DNA of 64,000 bases, taken from the NCBI GenBank assembly GCA_019694655.1, contig JAIBBN010000001.1, forward strand, positions 186,001 through 250,000. Direction: 5' to 3'. The stretch's first letter is position 1, and each line of letters begins with the position of its first letter. Shown here piece by piece: positions 1 to 8,391 of the stretch. Source of the DNA: Leptospirales bacterium. Lineage in GTDB: Bacteria; Spirochaetota; Leptospiria; Leptospirales; Leptonemataceae. The notes beneath the pieces were generated by a model that had not been told where the DNA came from, did not search any database, and was given only the letters and a program-made list of their open reading frames with translations. The translations under genes and the position numbers were made by a program.

Positions 1-522
1 GATGCGGGCTACCTGCGCCACTGGATTGGCGGGCGCATGTCGCCGCCGCAGGCGCAGTTGCCGGTGGTCAATGTTTCCTGGTTTGCGGCCAGAGCCTACT
101 GTCAGGCGCAGGCCAAACGGCTGCCAACTATAGCACAATGGGAACTGGCCGCAGCGGCGCCGGACGCGGCACGCCGTGGCGAGGGCCGTGCGGCGCTCAC
201 CGAGCGGATCCTGGCCTGGTACGGATCGCCCAACCGTTTGCTGCCCGTGGGCAGCGTGTACCGAAATACCTACGGCCTCTATGATATGCATGGCGGCGTC
301 TGGGAGTGGACCGATGACTTTACGCAGGCGGCCGTACAGCGCGACAGCCGCGGCGAAAACGAGCAGAATCAATTTTGCGGCGCAAGCGCTGGCAACGCCA
401 GCAACCGGGAAGACTACGCCGCCTACATGCGCTTTGCCATGCGATCGAGCCTGCGCGCCGCCTCAACCGCCGGCAATCTTGGCTTTCGATGTGTTGCAAC
501 TTCTCATTTACAAGCGAGGTGA
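1..522 (+). CDS. Formylglycine-generating enzyme (SUMF1/EgtB/PvdO) family protein, C-terminal part
   Basis: The frame is already open at base 1, so the N-terminus lies outside the window; about 173 residues are visible. They show the end of an FGE-sulfatase fold: VNVSWFAARAYCQ followed by KRLPTIAQWELAA, then YGLYDMHGGVWEWTDDF, and a terminal RAASTAGNLGFRC. The family holds sulfatase-activating enzymes, ergothioneine synthases and many proteins of unknown substrate, and the visible part does not identify which. The gene ends 4 bases before the SCO gene, so the two are very likely one transcript. FGE-like and SCO genes also sit beside copper nitrite reductase in other bacteria (recalled, not checked), so a role in maturing a copper or periplasmic enzyme is possible. 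Confidence 0.8.
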   Translation, partial: DAGYLRHWIGGRMSPPQAQLPVVNVSWFAARAYCQAQAKRLPTIAQWELAAAAPDAARRGEGRAALTERILAWYGSPNRLLPVGSVYRNTYGLYDMHGGVWEWTDDFTQAAVQRDSRGENEQNQFCGASAGNASNREDYAAYMRFAMRSSLRAASTAGNLGFRCVATSHLQAR

Positions 523-526
523 TCGA

Positions 527-1123
527 ATGAAATACCGCAGCTCACTCTACACAAGCGCCGCGCTACTTGCCGTCGCGCTCCTGTCGATGCTCACACTCTG
601 TAAAGGCGAGCATGATCATGCCTCCTTGCCCGCAAGCGCTTCCTCCGACGGCTCACTGTATGATCTCAACTTGCAATTCAAAGACCAGCGTGGACGGACC
701 ATTGCCTGGCAGGATCTGCGCGGCAAGAAAACAGTGATGGCGCTCTTTTACACGCGCTGCGCTTCGGTCTGCCCGCGCATCATTGCCGACATGAAGCGCG
801 TGCAGGATTCGCTGCCGCCAGCGGCGCGCGCCGAGGTGCGCTTTGTCGCACTGAGCTTTGACGGGCAAGACACGCCGGAAATTTTGGCCGACTATGCCTC
901 CAGAATGCATCTGGATGAGTCGTGGACCTTGCTTGGCGGGACTTCGGATTCAGTGCAGGAGCTCGCGGCGGCTCTGGGCTTTCAATTTCGCAAACACGGC
1001 GACGGCCAGTTCACACACAGCGCAATCATCTATCTGCTGGATGAGGAGGGCGCGGTGGTCAGTCGCAAAGAAGGCGCCGGGCAAAGCATCGAGGACTTCT
1101 CGGCCTCTGTCGCAGAACTCTAG
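527..1123 (+). CDS. SCO1/SenC/PrrC family copper chaperone
   Basis: This 198-residue protein begins with a signal or lipoprotein-like segment (LLAVALLSMLTLCKG), so it is exported and may be membrane-anchored. The thioredoxin-like domain carries the SCO copper ligands: CASVC in FYTRCASVCP and a distal histidine in FTHSAIIYLLD. SCO proteins deliver copper to, or reduce thiols of, copper enzymes such as cytochrome c oxidase CuA and other periplasmic cuproproteins. The ATG is 4 bases after the upstream stop, which supports an operon with the FGE-like gene. A longer open frame starting at 176 runs through the upstream gene and was not used. Confidence 0.88.
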   Translation: MKYRSSLYTSAALLAVALLSMLTLCKGEHDHASLPASASSDGSLYDLNLQFKDQRGRTIAWQDLRGKKTVMALFYTRCASVCPRIIADMKRVQDSLPPAARAEVRFVALSFDGQDTPEILADYASRMHLDESWTLLGGTSDSVQELAAALGFQFRKHGDGQFTHSAIIYLLDEEGAVVSRKEGAGQSIEDFSASVAEL

Positions 1124-1156
1124 CAAAAAAAGCGGCGCCGACAGTACGGCGCCGCT
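1124..1156 (-). terminator. Rho-independent terminator of the YHS gene
   Basis: On the minus strand a perfect 10-bp stem (AGCGGCGCCG paired with CGGCGCCGCT, 6-base loop) is followed by a run of seven T. It sits just after the YHS-domain gene that is read leftward. The rightward SCO gene ends against it, but the T-run is only on the minus strand. Confidence 0.8.
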
Positions 1157-1164
1157 CCGCCCGG

Positions 1165-1608
1165 TCAATGGGCGTTGACGTGACCCTGCCAGTTCGCGTC
1201 GCCCTGGCGGATATAGTTCTGCATATCTTCCAGCCAGTCTTCCTGTACGTCTGAGTCGTAGTTCAGAAAAAGGCGGCCGCCGACAATCTTCCAGGCCGTT
1301 GGATCCACTTCGACCAGCTTGTTGTAATGTCCCATGGCATAGGCGCAATACCCGCCGTAGGCCGGGGCATAGCGCTGTGGATTGGCCTTGAACAGATTGA
1401 GATTCTGCTGGGATGAGAAGCGCCAATTGGCGCCATTCCACTGGTAGCTGAATTGCGCCTGACCGCGCACTGGCCGACCCACGGTGAAATAGGCCACCGG
1501 ATCATAGCCGCGGATTGCTGCGCCATCGGCGACAAAAACGGGCGAGGCTGCAAGCGATCCGCCAAGGATCAGCGAAAGCAGCGCGCCAAAGACAATGCTT
1601 CGATTCAT
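1165..1608 (-). CDS. Exported YHS-domain protein
   Basis: A 147-residue protein with a clear signal peptide (SIVFGALLSLILGGSLAAS). The rest is a YHS-type domain: AIRGYDPVAYFT near the start, a central WRFSSQQNLNLFKANPQRYAPAYGGYCAYAMG, then KLVEVDPTAWKIVGGRLFLNYD. YHS domains occur in metal-handling and copper-ATPase contexts, and this stand-alone exported form is common in proteobacteria and leptospires without a settled function. The ATG at 1608 has AAGGGGA just upstream; a longer frame to 1833 lacks such a site. It converges on the SCO gene. A link to copper handling is an inference from that neighbour. Confidence 0.8.
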   Translation of the reverse strand: MNRSIVFGALLSLILGGSLAASPVFVADGAAIRGYDPVAYFTVGRPVRGQAQFSYQWNGANWRFSSQQNLNLFKANPQRYAPAYGGYCAYAMGHYNKLVEVDPTAWKIVGGRLFLNYDSDVQEDWLEDMQNYIRQGDANWQGHVNAH

Positions 1609-1937
1609 GGGTTCCCCTTTGCAATGCGCGATACCCTGCCGGAGCCTGGCCATCGCGTTCATGCTTGGGATGTTGGACGTTGGCCGCAGGTTACATGGCT
1701 TTCCGGAAAAAGCGCTGACAATCTGCCTTCGCCAGCGCCCAATCCCCGCCCGAGAGCGCGCCTCCAACCTCCGTTCCTGGGGCCTGGGGATAAACAAAAC
1801 GGTTTTCAAAATGAACTGCATTGACTGCAGCAATGGCGAATTTCTCGGAGAATTCGCACGAATGTTTCAACCGATGCGCGTATTCGATTCGTGAATGGCG
1901 CGACCTCCTGTCGTGCGCAGCCGACTTTGGACCGGCG
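1609..1937. other. Intergenic region with one near-palindrome
   Basis: No convincing gene is seen here. It lies upstream of the leftward YHS gene and downstream of the leftward MaoC gene. A short inverted repeat at 1836-1857 (GCGAATT and AATTCGC arms around TCTCGGAG) could be an operator. A promoter for the YHS gene should lie here but none was clear. Confidence 0.4.
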
Positions 1938-2366
1938 CTAATTTGCGATCTCCCCGGCGCGGCGCAAAGCTTGCAGACTCTTGCCGGGACCGGAGGCCTC
2001 CGCTTTGCGCACAATTCCATCGCTGGCGCCGCGCATAACCACTTCATTGCGCTGATTGCGACAGACAAAGCTCAGTTTTAGTTTTTCGTGGCTGCGCCGC
2101 TCTACCGCTTCGTCAATGCAGATCTCGCAAACCACATGGTCGCCCTCGTAAACCGGGCTGACGAACTCAAATCGCATCGAGCGCGCCAGAAAGCTGATCT
2201 GTCCGCCGGCCATGGTGGGCAGACTGGCGACCAGCAATCCGTGCGCAATCAGCGGGCCATCGCTGCGTACATGATGCTCGCCAGTGTCGCCGCTGGCCGC
2301 CGCAAAGTTCAGAATTTCCTGCCGCGTAAAGCTGCGTTCCGTGTACAGAGTTTCTCCTGCTCTCAT
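1938..2366 (-). CDS. MaoC-like (R)-specific enoyl-CoA hydratase/acyl dehydratase
   Basis: A 142-residue single hotdog-fold protein. The hydratase-2 type motif is visible: an aspartate and a histidine in FAAASGDTGEHHVRSDGPL followed by IAHGLLVASL. Such proteins hydrate enoyl-CoA or related acyl thioesters, and the substrate cannot be read from the sequence. The ATG at 2366 follows a GAGAGG ribosome site. A 14-base near-palindrome at 2385-2398 upstream is identical to one at the start of the neighbouring MarR gene, so this gene is probably repressed by that regulator. The MarR gene ends 63 bases upstream on the same strand, so both may also share a transcript. Confidence 0.8.
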   Translation of the reverse strand: MRAGETLYTERSFTRQEILNFAAASGDTGEHHVRSDGPLIAHGLLVASLPTMAGGQISFLARSMRFEFVSPVYEGDHVVCEICIDEAVERRSHEKLKLSFVCRNQRNEVVMRGASDGIVRKAEASGPGKSLQALRRAGEIAN

Positions 2367-2384
2367 AACCCCGCCTCTCTATTG

Positions 2385-2398
2385 GTTTTATACAAAAC
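2385..2398 (-). promoter_or_regulatory. Predicted MarR operator upstream of the MaoC-like gene
   Basis: GTTTTATACAAAAC, symmetric at 12 of 14 positions. It is repeated exactly at 2868-2881 in a 20-base block that is nearly identical at both sites. On the minus strand it includes TATAAA, which could act as a -10, but the matching -35 position is poor (TCGCCA). Confidence 0.6.
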
Positions 2399-2429
2399 TA
2401 AAGTCCATTTGGCGACTACGTTTTTTGAC

Positions 2430-2864
2430 TCATTCCGATTCCAGATTGCGCAAAGCGCGTAGTAGCAGCTCGGAAAGTTGCGTCAACTCCGCCGCGCTGA
2501 ATCCCTGTAACATGCGTCGGTTCATCGCCGCCGAGATTCGCATCAATTCCGGCGCGGCCTTTCGGGCTCGCGCTCCGAGATCAACCACCACTCGCCTGCC
2601 ATCCTCGGCGTCGCGCCGTCGTAAAACAAAACCGCGCGTCGCCAGTTGCTCCACCAGCGCTGACACCGTCGATTTGTCGCGACGCGTACGACGGGCCAGC
2701 TCCATCATCGTTAGCGGTCCGCTGTGCAACAATACGAATAGCAAATCGCCATGAGCCGGCGCCAGATCTTGAAGGCCGCGCCGCGACAGCTCGCGCTCCA
2801 GCAATCGAAAGGCCTCCTGGCGGAGTTTGCTGGCCAGATAGAGGATCGCTGGCCGCTGGCTCAT
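2430..2864 (-). CDS. MarR-family transcriptional regulator
   Basis: A 144-residue winged-helix regulator. The helix-turn-helix is at MMELARRTRRDKSTVSALVEQL, followed by the wing around TRGFVLRRRDAEDGRRVVVDL. MarR dimers bind short palindromes and usually release them on binding a small ligand. The ATG is only 3 bases from a palindrome and there is no ribosome-binding site. The promoter (TTGACG, 17 bases, TATAAA) would start transcription at or next to the ATG, so the mRNA is probably leaderless and self-repressed. The MaoC-like neighbour carries the same operator and is the likely target; the ligand may be an acyl-CoA or fatty acid. Confidence 0.88.
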   Translation of the reverse strand: MSQRPAILYLASKLRQEAFRLLERELSRRGLQDLAPAHGDLLFVLLHSGPLTMMELARRTRRDKSTVSALVEQLATRGFVLRRRDAEDGRRVVVDLGARARKAAPELMRISAAMNRRMLQGFSAAELTQLSELLLRALRNLESE

Positions 2865-2867
2865 CTG

Positions 2868-2898
2868 GTTTTATACAAAACTAAATTGCGTCCGTCAA
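2868..2898 (-). promoter_or_regulatory. Sigma-70 type promoter overlapped by a MarR operator
   Basis: On the minus strand, TTGACG (2898-2893), exactly 17 bases, then TATAAA (2875-2870). The palindrome GTTTTATACAAAAC (2868-2881) covers the -10. The A of the marR ATG lies 5 bases beyond the -10, so the transcript would begin at about the start codon. Confidence 0.7.
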
Positions 2899-3059
2899 TT
2901 CTATTTCAGCGGAGGCGCGCCGCCATCCTCTGAAATAGGGCAACGCGCCTTCATTTGGTGACAGTGCGTCAGGCGCCTGAGCGCGATTGCCGGCTATGTC
3001 GCATGCAGTGCGGCGCATCAGACTTGACCCCCGGCAAATTGCGCTGAATTGTGAATCTT

Positions 3060-3743
3060 ATGGCTGTATCCGCCGAGACATCTCGCGCTGCTGTGTTCTA
3101 CGACATCGACAACACGCTGGTCGATTCGCGCGTAATCTATGCCTACCTCTACTTTGCCTTGCGTATGCCGCGCATCAGCGAACGCGTTGCCCGGCTGACC
3201 CGGACGGCGCTGCTTTCGCCAGTCTACGCCGCGGCCGGCGCACTGAATCGCGCCCTTTTTTACCGCCTGTTCTATGCCAGCTACAAAGGCATGCCGCTGG
3301 AGCGTCTGCGTTTGATGGGGAGCGATGCTGTGCAAAAGGCGATTCTGCCTCATATCTACGAGGAAGCGCGTCGAAGAATTGCAAAGGCGCAAAGCATGGG
3401 TCTGGTGCAGGTCCTGGTTTCCGCCTCGCCGGATTTTATTGTGCAGCCGCTGGCGGAGAGTCTCGGCATTGAACACTCTATTTGCAATGAGCTGGAGTAT
3501 GCTAACGGATTTGCAACCGGCAAGATCGTTCCGCCGCTGCTCTTGGGCGAGGACAAGGCCCGAGCTGTGGCTCGCTTTGCGCGCGAACAGCGCATCGACT
3601 TGCTGAGTTCTTACGCCTTTGCTGATTCGCTTCAAGATCGGCAAATGCTGGAGACCGTAGGGTTTCCCAGTGCAGTGAATGCTCAGCCTGGTCTGGCCGA
3701 GGCGGCCCGCGAACGCGGTTGGCCGCTGCTGCAGTTTATTTGA
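3060..3743 (+). CDS. HAD-IB (SerB-like) phosphatase
   Basis: A 227-residue haloacid-dehalogenase hydrolase. Motif I is YDIDNTLVDS with nucleophile Asp15 and acid/base Asp17; motif II is LVSASPDF; the lysine is in LLGEDKARAVA; motif IV is AFADSLQD. The all-helical cap between motifs I and II fits subfamily IB, which includes phosphoserine phosphatase and phosphatases fused to PlsC acyltransferases. It is the first gene of the ether-lipid operon, so a phospholipid intermediate such as an alkyl-glycerol or lysophosphatidate phosphate is a plausible substrate; this is inference. A GTG at 3051 in the same frame is an alternative start. Confidence 0.75.
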   Translation: MAVSAETSRAAVFYDIDNTLVDSRVIYAYLYFALRMPRISERVARLTRTALLSPVYAAAGALNRALFYRLFYASYKGMPLERLRLMGSDAVQKAILPHIYEEARRRIAKAQSMGLVQVLVSASPDFIVQPLAESLGIEHSICNELEYANGFATGKIVPPLLLGEDKARAVARFAREQRIDLLSSYAFADSLQDRQMLETVGFPSAVNAQPGLAEAARERGWPLLQFI

Positions 3744-3760
3744 AGAATATCGGATTTGTT

Positions 3761-5350
3761 GTGAGCAGACAGCCAGCATATTCCGCGTTAGCGGGCGTCG
3801 TCGGCGAGGACGATCGGGAGGTCGCGATCAGCGATCCGGGCGCCGCCTCGCGTTGCCTGCTCTCCGGCGAGCGACTGATGGATCTGCAACTGCCGGCTGC
3901 GGTGCGCATGATCTATCCGCGCGAACCGATGCGCGAGCTGCGCGATTTGCCGGGCGCGCTGCGCTTCGCCTGCCTTCATCCCGAGCAAAGCGCGCCGTTG
4001 CCGCAGCTGTTGCGACCCGGTATGAAGCTGACGATTGCCGTGGAAGACGCCGGCGCTGTTCTGCCGGCGCTGCCGCGCCCTGATTGGAGGCAAAGCGCAC
4101 TGGAGTGTGTGCTGGATTTTGCTGATCACGCCGCGGTGGAAGACATTCATATTGTATTCGCAACTGCTTGCAATCGTCGCATGAACGCCAAAGAAATGCG
4201 CCGACTGTGCGGAGCGGCGATTTATGAGCGCTTTGCGCCAGACCGGCTCTACAGTCACGACTGCCTGGACGCGTCTCTTCTAGAAGCGCTGCCGACGGAT
4301 GGTCCGGGACCTCAGCTTGAGGTATCGCGTCGGGCCGCCAGCAGCGATCTGATCATTTATCTTTCGCTGCATGCCGGCGCCCAAAATGACCTGCGCAAGT
4401 CCTGGCTCTTTGGCCTGTGTTCGATGCGTTCCGCAGCGCTGCTCCTGGAGATGGATCGCCAGGGCGTCGATCCGCTGGCCAGTAGCGCCGGGCCGCGCAT
4501 TTTTCAAATCGAGGCGGCGATCAACAGTCGCGCCTTTGGCGGGGGCCTGGACTTCTTGCAAAGAAACGAAGATCGCTGGAGTGCGATCGATCGGCGCAAG
4601 AGCCATGCCCTGCAGCGCAGTCTGTCGCGTTTGCGCTCGGACTATACGGGACGCTTGCTGGCGCGCATGCGCGGTGCGCGCCAGTGTGCAGCTGTCTTTG
4701 CCGGCGATCCGATCAGGGTGCGGCGTCGTATTCTGCGCACCAACCAAAAGCAGTACTGCATCCGGACGGCGGGGCCCGCTGATATTCTGATCAGCGCTGC
4801 GCCGCCAATCAGCGCCTTTCATCTGCAGGGAGCCATGAATCCGCTGCTGCTGCACTACGCAGCGGCCGCGATCTGTTCCAATTTTTATGGCGATCAGCCG
4901 CTGCTTCACCCGGGCGGCGATCTGCTGCTGTGCTACAGCGGACGACTGGACTTCGACGGCTTCGCATTTCCTGGATATCAGGAATTCTTTGAAGAGGCCT
5001 TGCCGGAATTGCTGCTGAGCGGGGAGACGGCGCTGCAGACTCCAAAGAGATTGCAGTACTCCAGCGAGGCGCAACAGGCCTACCGTACGGAGGGCGCCTT
5101 GCCGCCCGGGCACGCCATGCTGCTCTGGATCATGGGCAGCCGCGGCCGCCGACTGAACGCGCGCGTAACGCTGGTAGGCGACGCGCCGCCGGAAATCGCC
5201 GACGCCCTGGGCTGGCAAAGCGCAGCCACTGTTGATCAGGCTCTGGCCCAGCTTCAGGCCAACTCCTTTGAGCATTCGATCGTCTATCTGCCACAGCCGT
5301 CGCTGTGTTGCCCGCAAGTTTTGCCGGACATTGCAGCCGAGAAATCTTGA
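3761..5350 (+). CDS. LarA-like (DUF2088 family) protein of the ether-lipid operon
   Basis: About 529 residues. Residues from about 85 to 230 resemble the LarA N-terminal domain: a strand GMKLTIAVEDAG, then ECVLDFADH, VEDIHIVFATACNRR (where LarA has a conserved ATG.HR), and RLYSHDCLD with the HD pair. LarA is a nickel-pincer lactate racemase, and the wider family includes other 2-hydroxyacid racemases and epimerases. Several family residues look changed here, so the activity may be altered or lost. It sits 17 bases from both neighbours in spacing and fits no step of the pathway. Starts are uncertain: GTG 3761 is used, TTG 3740 and 3719 are alternatives that overlap the HAD gene. Confidence 0.5.
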   Translation: MSRQPAYSALAGVVGEDDREVAISDPGAASRCLLSGERLMDLQLPAAVRMIYPREPMRELRDLPGALRFACLHPEQSAPLPQLLRPGMKLTIAVEDAGAVLPALPRPDWRQSALECVLDFADHAAVEDIHIVFATACNRRMNAKEMRRLCGAAIYERFAPDRLYSHDCLDASLLEALPTDGPGPQLEVSRRAASSDLIIYLSLHAGAQNDLRKSWLFGLCSMRSAALLLEMDRQGVDPLASSAGPRIFQIEAAINSRAFGGGLDFLQRNEDRWSAIDRRKSHALQRSLSRLRSDYTGRLLARMRGARQCAAVFAGDPIRVRRRILRTNQKQYCIRTAGPADILISAAPPISAFHLQGAMNPLLLHYAAAAICSNFYGDQPLLHPGGDLLLCYSGRLDFDGFAFPGYQEFFEEALPELLLSGETALQTPKRLQYSSEAQQAYRTEGALPPGHAMLLWIMGSRGRRLNARVTLVGDAPPEIADALGWQSAATVDQALAQLQANSFEHSIVYLPQPSLCCPQVLPDIAAEKS

Positions 5351-5367
5351 ATACCAGGAACAAAACC

Positions 5368-8300
5368 ATGGCTACAGCTCGAAAAAAACGCACAACCGAA
5401 GGCGAGGGGCCGGCGCTTGACTCGATGAGTCTCGATGCACTGCGTTCCTATGTTGCGGAACGCGAGCGGCGCGAAAGCGGCGCGGCGACGCTCGATGGCG
5501 GGCCGCATTTTTCCGGCAGCGAAGCGGCAAAGTCGCTGCGCGGTGCGGCGATGTCTGCGGCGGCCGGCGCATTCAGCGTTCGCCAAACCCTCGACGGCAA
5601 GAAGATCATGATGATCGGCGGCACCGGATTTCTGGGCCGCGTCATGCTCTATATGCTCCTCAAGTATTCGCCAGTCATGGAGCGCATCTATGTGCTGATC
5701 CGTCCTACCCATGGGCGCACCGGACAGGATCGGCTGGAAAAGGAAATCCTGGAGTCTCCGGTGTTTACCACCGTTGAGGGCGATCGCGAATATTTTCGTC
5801 GCCTGGCCGCCGAGAAGATCACAGTGGTGGAGGGCGATGCGGCGCGCACAGGCATGAATTTGAAGCCGGAGGTGCGAGAGCTGCTGCTGGCTGAGGTCGA
5901 TGTTGTGCTCAACACTGCCGGCAATGTCGAATTCAATCCGCCGCTCGATCTTTCGCTCAACGCCAATGCCATCGCCACCCGCGAGGTGCTCGATTTTGTA
6001 GAGGCGACGCAGTCGCGGCGCTACGTCCACATTTCCACCTGCTACGTCGCCGACCGCCAGCGCTATCCCGATCGCGCGCCGGAAGTTGTGGTCAGCGATC
6101 GAGTGGTCAACGCCTCGGGAAACGAAATCGTTATTGATGCGGAGCGGGAACTGGCGGAGGCGGCGCGCGTTGCTGCGCGCCTGAAAGAAAATTTCGAGCG
6201 TCCGGAAAAGATGGACGAGTTTCGCGCTCAGGCCTGGCAAGAATTGAAGCGTTTCGGTCGCGAGGATGTGAGCGATCGACTGGCGGAAAAGACGGCCAAG
6301 AATCTGCGCACCATGGCGCTGCGCGAAGAACTGATCCGCGCCGGCCGCGAGCGCGCCGAGCGCTTGAATCGCCCCAACGTCTACACCTATACCAAGACCC
6401 TGGCAGAGCTGATTGTCAAGGCGCGCGAGGATCGGATTCGTTATACCATCGTGCGCCCGTCGATTGTGGAGACGGCAATCAAGTATCCCTTTGCCGGATG
6501 GAATGAGGGCATTCAGGGTTCTGCGCCTTTGATGTATCTCATATACAAAGGCCACCGGATGTTGCCCAGCATCTCCACCGCGCCGGGCGAACGACAGGAA
6601 GCGCGCCTGGATATCATTCAGGTCGATCTGGTGGCTGCCGGCACGATTCTGGCGATGGCTGCTCTGCTTGCTGATGAGCACAAGCCAGTCTATCAATTGG
6701 CCGCCGGCGGCATCGATACGCCGGTCACGCCCAATCGACTGCTCAACGTGCTGCAGGTAAAACTGCGCGCCATGAATGACCCGGCCTTGCCGCGCTACCA
6801 GCGTTTCATGCACCGTCATCTGGAAACCTATCCGGTGACCAAAAAGCAGTTTCAGAAGTTCTCCAGCCCGCGCATGCTCAAGATTCTCAGCCGCGCCCGC
6901 GACAGTCTGGAGCGTCTTGAGGCGCGCAAGTTGCCCGGTCTGGCGCACGAAATGGTGCAACGCGTGCAGGGCAATGTGGAGCGCTACTACCAGCTGAGCC
7001 ACGTCAAGAATCGCATCTTTGGCGAGTTCATGCCCTTCATGAATCACGGCTTTCCGATTTTCGAAAATCAGAACTGCGTCGACCTCTGGCGACGTCTGCC
7101 TCCCGAAGAGAGCGAGATTTATTTTTTCAACCCTTACCAGATCGATTTCATCGACTACCTGGCGAACTACCACATGGACTCGGTCTTTAAGTGGATCTTT
7201 CCGGTTCTGGACAAACGTTTCAAGTCCATTGATCAGATCGGTCGAAAGAGTCCGGACAAGAGCGAGGGCGCCAACAGCATCGCCTCGCTGCGCGCGGTGT
7301 TTGCCAGCAGCGATATGGATTTCAGCGATCGCGTCCATCTGCTGCGACGAGCTGCAGCCCAGCGTCTGAAAACGGCGCGCGAAAAGCGCAAGGCGGCGCG
7401 CGCTGCGCGTCAGCAGGAAGAGGAACTGGTTTCCTCGGCCTGGATCCGGCAGCATGTGCGACACTTTACCGACGGCGTTGCTGTAAATCAGTACTCAGAA
7501 ATGAGCCCCGAGGCTCGCGATCGTTTCGCCGCCCATGTGTCTCTGATTGGCGGCATTGATGTCGATGGCAAGGGGCTGCTGGACATGGGCGCCCCGGCCA
7601 AGCTGGAGCGTCTGCTGGACCGTCGTCAGGAGGAGTTGGCCGAAAGCAGCGAAGGCGGTCTGTTCTCGCTGCCGGAGGACGGCGTCGAGATTCCGGATTT
7701 CATCCGCGAACCTACCGCGGAGATGCTCTACCGTCTGCAGATGTGGTTCTATCGACGAGTGGTGCGAGCGCGAGTCGCCGGCCGCGACAACATCCCGCTG
7801 AACAATAACAACGTGATCCTGGTGGCCAACCATGCCAGTCACCTGGACTACGGCCTGGTCTGGTACAGCCTGGGCGACTATGCCCGCGATATGGGCATCC
7901 TGGCGGCGCGCGATTACTTCTTTGATCGCTTCTTGAAGTCGACCTTCTTTGGCAATTTCCTGAATCTCATTCCAGTGGAGCGCGCCGACAATTCCAGCTA
8001 CGGCAAGGCGCTGAAACACGGATTGGAATTCTTGCAAAAGGGCGGACCGCTGCTGATCTTTCCGGAGGGCACGCGCTCGCCGGACGGCAAGATGCGCACC
8101 TTCCGTCATGGCCTGGGCTATCTGGTGCAGCATGCCCGCGCCGACGTATTGCCATTGCGGCTCTACAATACGCATGTAGCGCTCCCCAAGGGAAAGACCC
8201 TTGTGCGCCGCGCCGACGTGCGCGTACAGATCGGTAAACTTGTTTCTTACGAAGAACTTGAGGAACAAACACGCGGCTTTTCGCCGACCAAAACCTACGC

Positions 8301-8391
8301 CCATATTGCCCGCAGCCTGGAAGAAGCGGTGCGCTCCATTCACGGCAAGGCGCAAAGCGACGATGACATCGGATCGCAGGGAGAATCCTGA
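5368..8391 (+). CDS. Fatty acyl-CoA reductase fused to a PlsC-type acyltransferase
   Basis: A 1007-residue bifunctional protein. Residues about 76-470 are a reductase of the FAR type: Rossmann motif GGTGFLG, a STCYVAD strand and the catalytic YTYTK (Y-x3-K) near 339, with a helical, charged stretch of about 100 residues between them. Residues about 800-980 are a glycerolipid acyltransferase: NHASHLD (H-x4-D) near 820, IPVERAD, and FPEGTRSPDGK near 897. The first half would make fatty alcohol from acyl-CoA; the second would acylate glycerone phosphate or a lysophospholipid. AGGAA precedes the ATG by 8 bases. The stop overlaps the next ATG (TGATG), so the two proteins are translationally coupled. 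The same frame is open from 5305, but that has no ribosome site. Confidence 0.88.
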   Translation: MATARKKRTTEGEGPALDSMSLDALRSYVAERERRESGAATLDGGPHFSGSEAAKSLRGAAMSAAAGAFSVRQTLDGKKIMMIGGTGFLGRVMLYMLLKYSPVMERIYVLIRPTHGRTGQDRLEKEILESPVFTTVEGDREYFRRLAAEKITVVEGDAARTGMNLKPEVRELLLAEVDVVLNTAGNVEFNPPLDLSLNANAIATREVLDFVEATQSRRYVHISTCYVADRQRYPDRAPEVVVSDRVVNASGNEIVIDAERELAEAARVAARLKENFERPEKMDEFRAQAWQELKRFGREDVSDRLAEKTAKNLRTMALREELIRAGRERAERLNRPNVYTYTKTLAELIVKAREDRIRYTIVRPSIVETAIKYPFAGWNEGIQGSAPLMYLIYKGHRMLPSISTAPGERQEARLDIIQVDLVAAGTILAMAALLADEHKPVYQLAAGGIDTPVTPNRLLNVLQVKLRAMNDPALPRYQRFMHRHLETYPVTKKQFQKFSSPRMLKILSRARDSLERLEARKLPGLAHEMVQRVQGNVERYYQLSHVKNRIFGEFMPFMNHGFPIFENQNCVDLWRRLPPEESEIYFFNPYQIDFIDYLANYHMDSVFKWIFPVLDKRFKSIDQIGRKSPDKSEGANSIASLRAVFASSDMDFSDRVHLLRRAAAQRLKTAREKRKAARAARQQEEELVSSAWIRQHVRHFTDGVAVNQYSEMSPEARDRFAAHVSLIGGIDVDGKGLLDMGAPAKLERLLDRRQEELAESSEGGLFSLPEDGVEIPDFIREPTAEMLYRLQMWFYRRVVRARVAGRDNIPLNNNNVILVANHASHLDYGLVWYSLGDYARDMGILAARDYFFDRFLKSTFFGNFLNLIPVERADNSSYGKALKHGLEFLQKGGPLLIFPEGTRSPDGKMRTFRHGLGYLVQHARADVLPLRLYNTHVALPKGKTLVRRADVRVQIGKLVSYEELEEQTRGFSPTKTYAHIARSLEEAVRSIHGKAQSDDDIGSQGES

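Noticed and set aside
4280-5317. A 345-residue minus-strand frame
   Set aside because: It is antisense to the LarA-like gene and shows no domain.
5284-7464. A 726-residue open frame on the minus strand
   Set aside because: It lies opposite the FAR-PlsC gene, whose domains are clear; the frame reflects codon bias of G+C-rich DNA.
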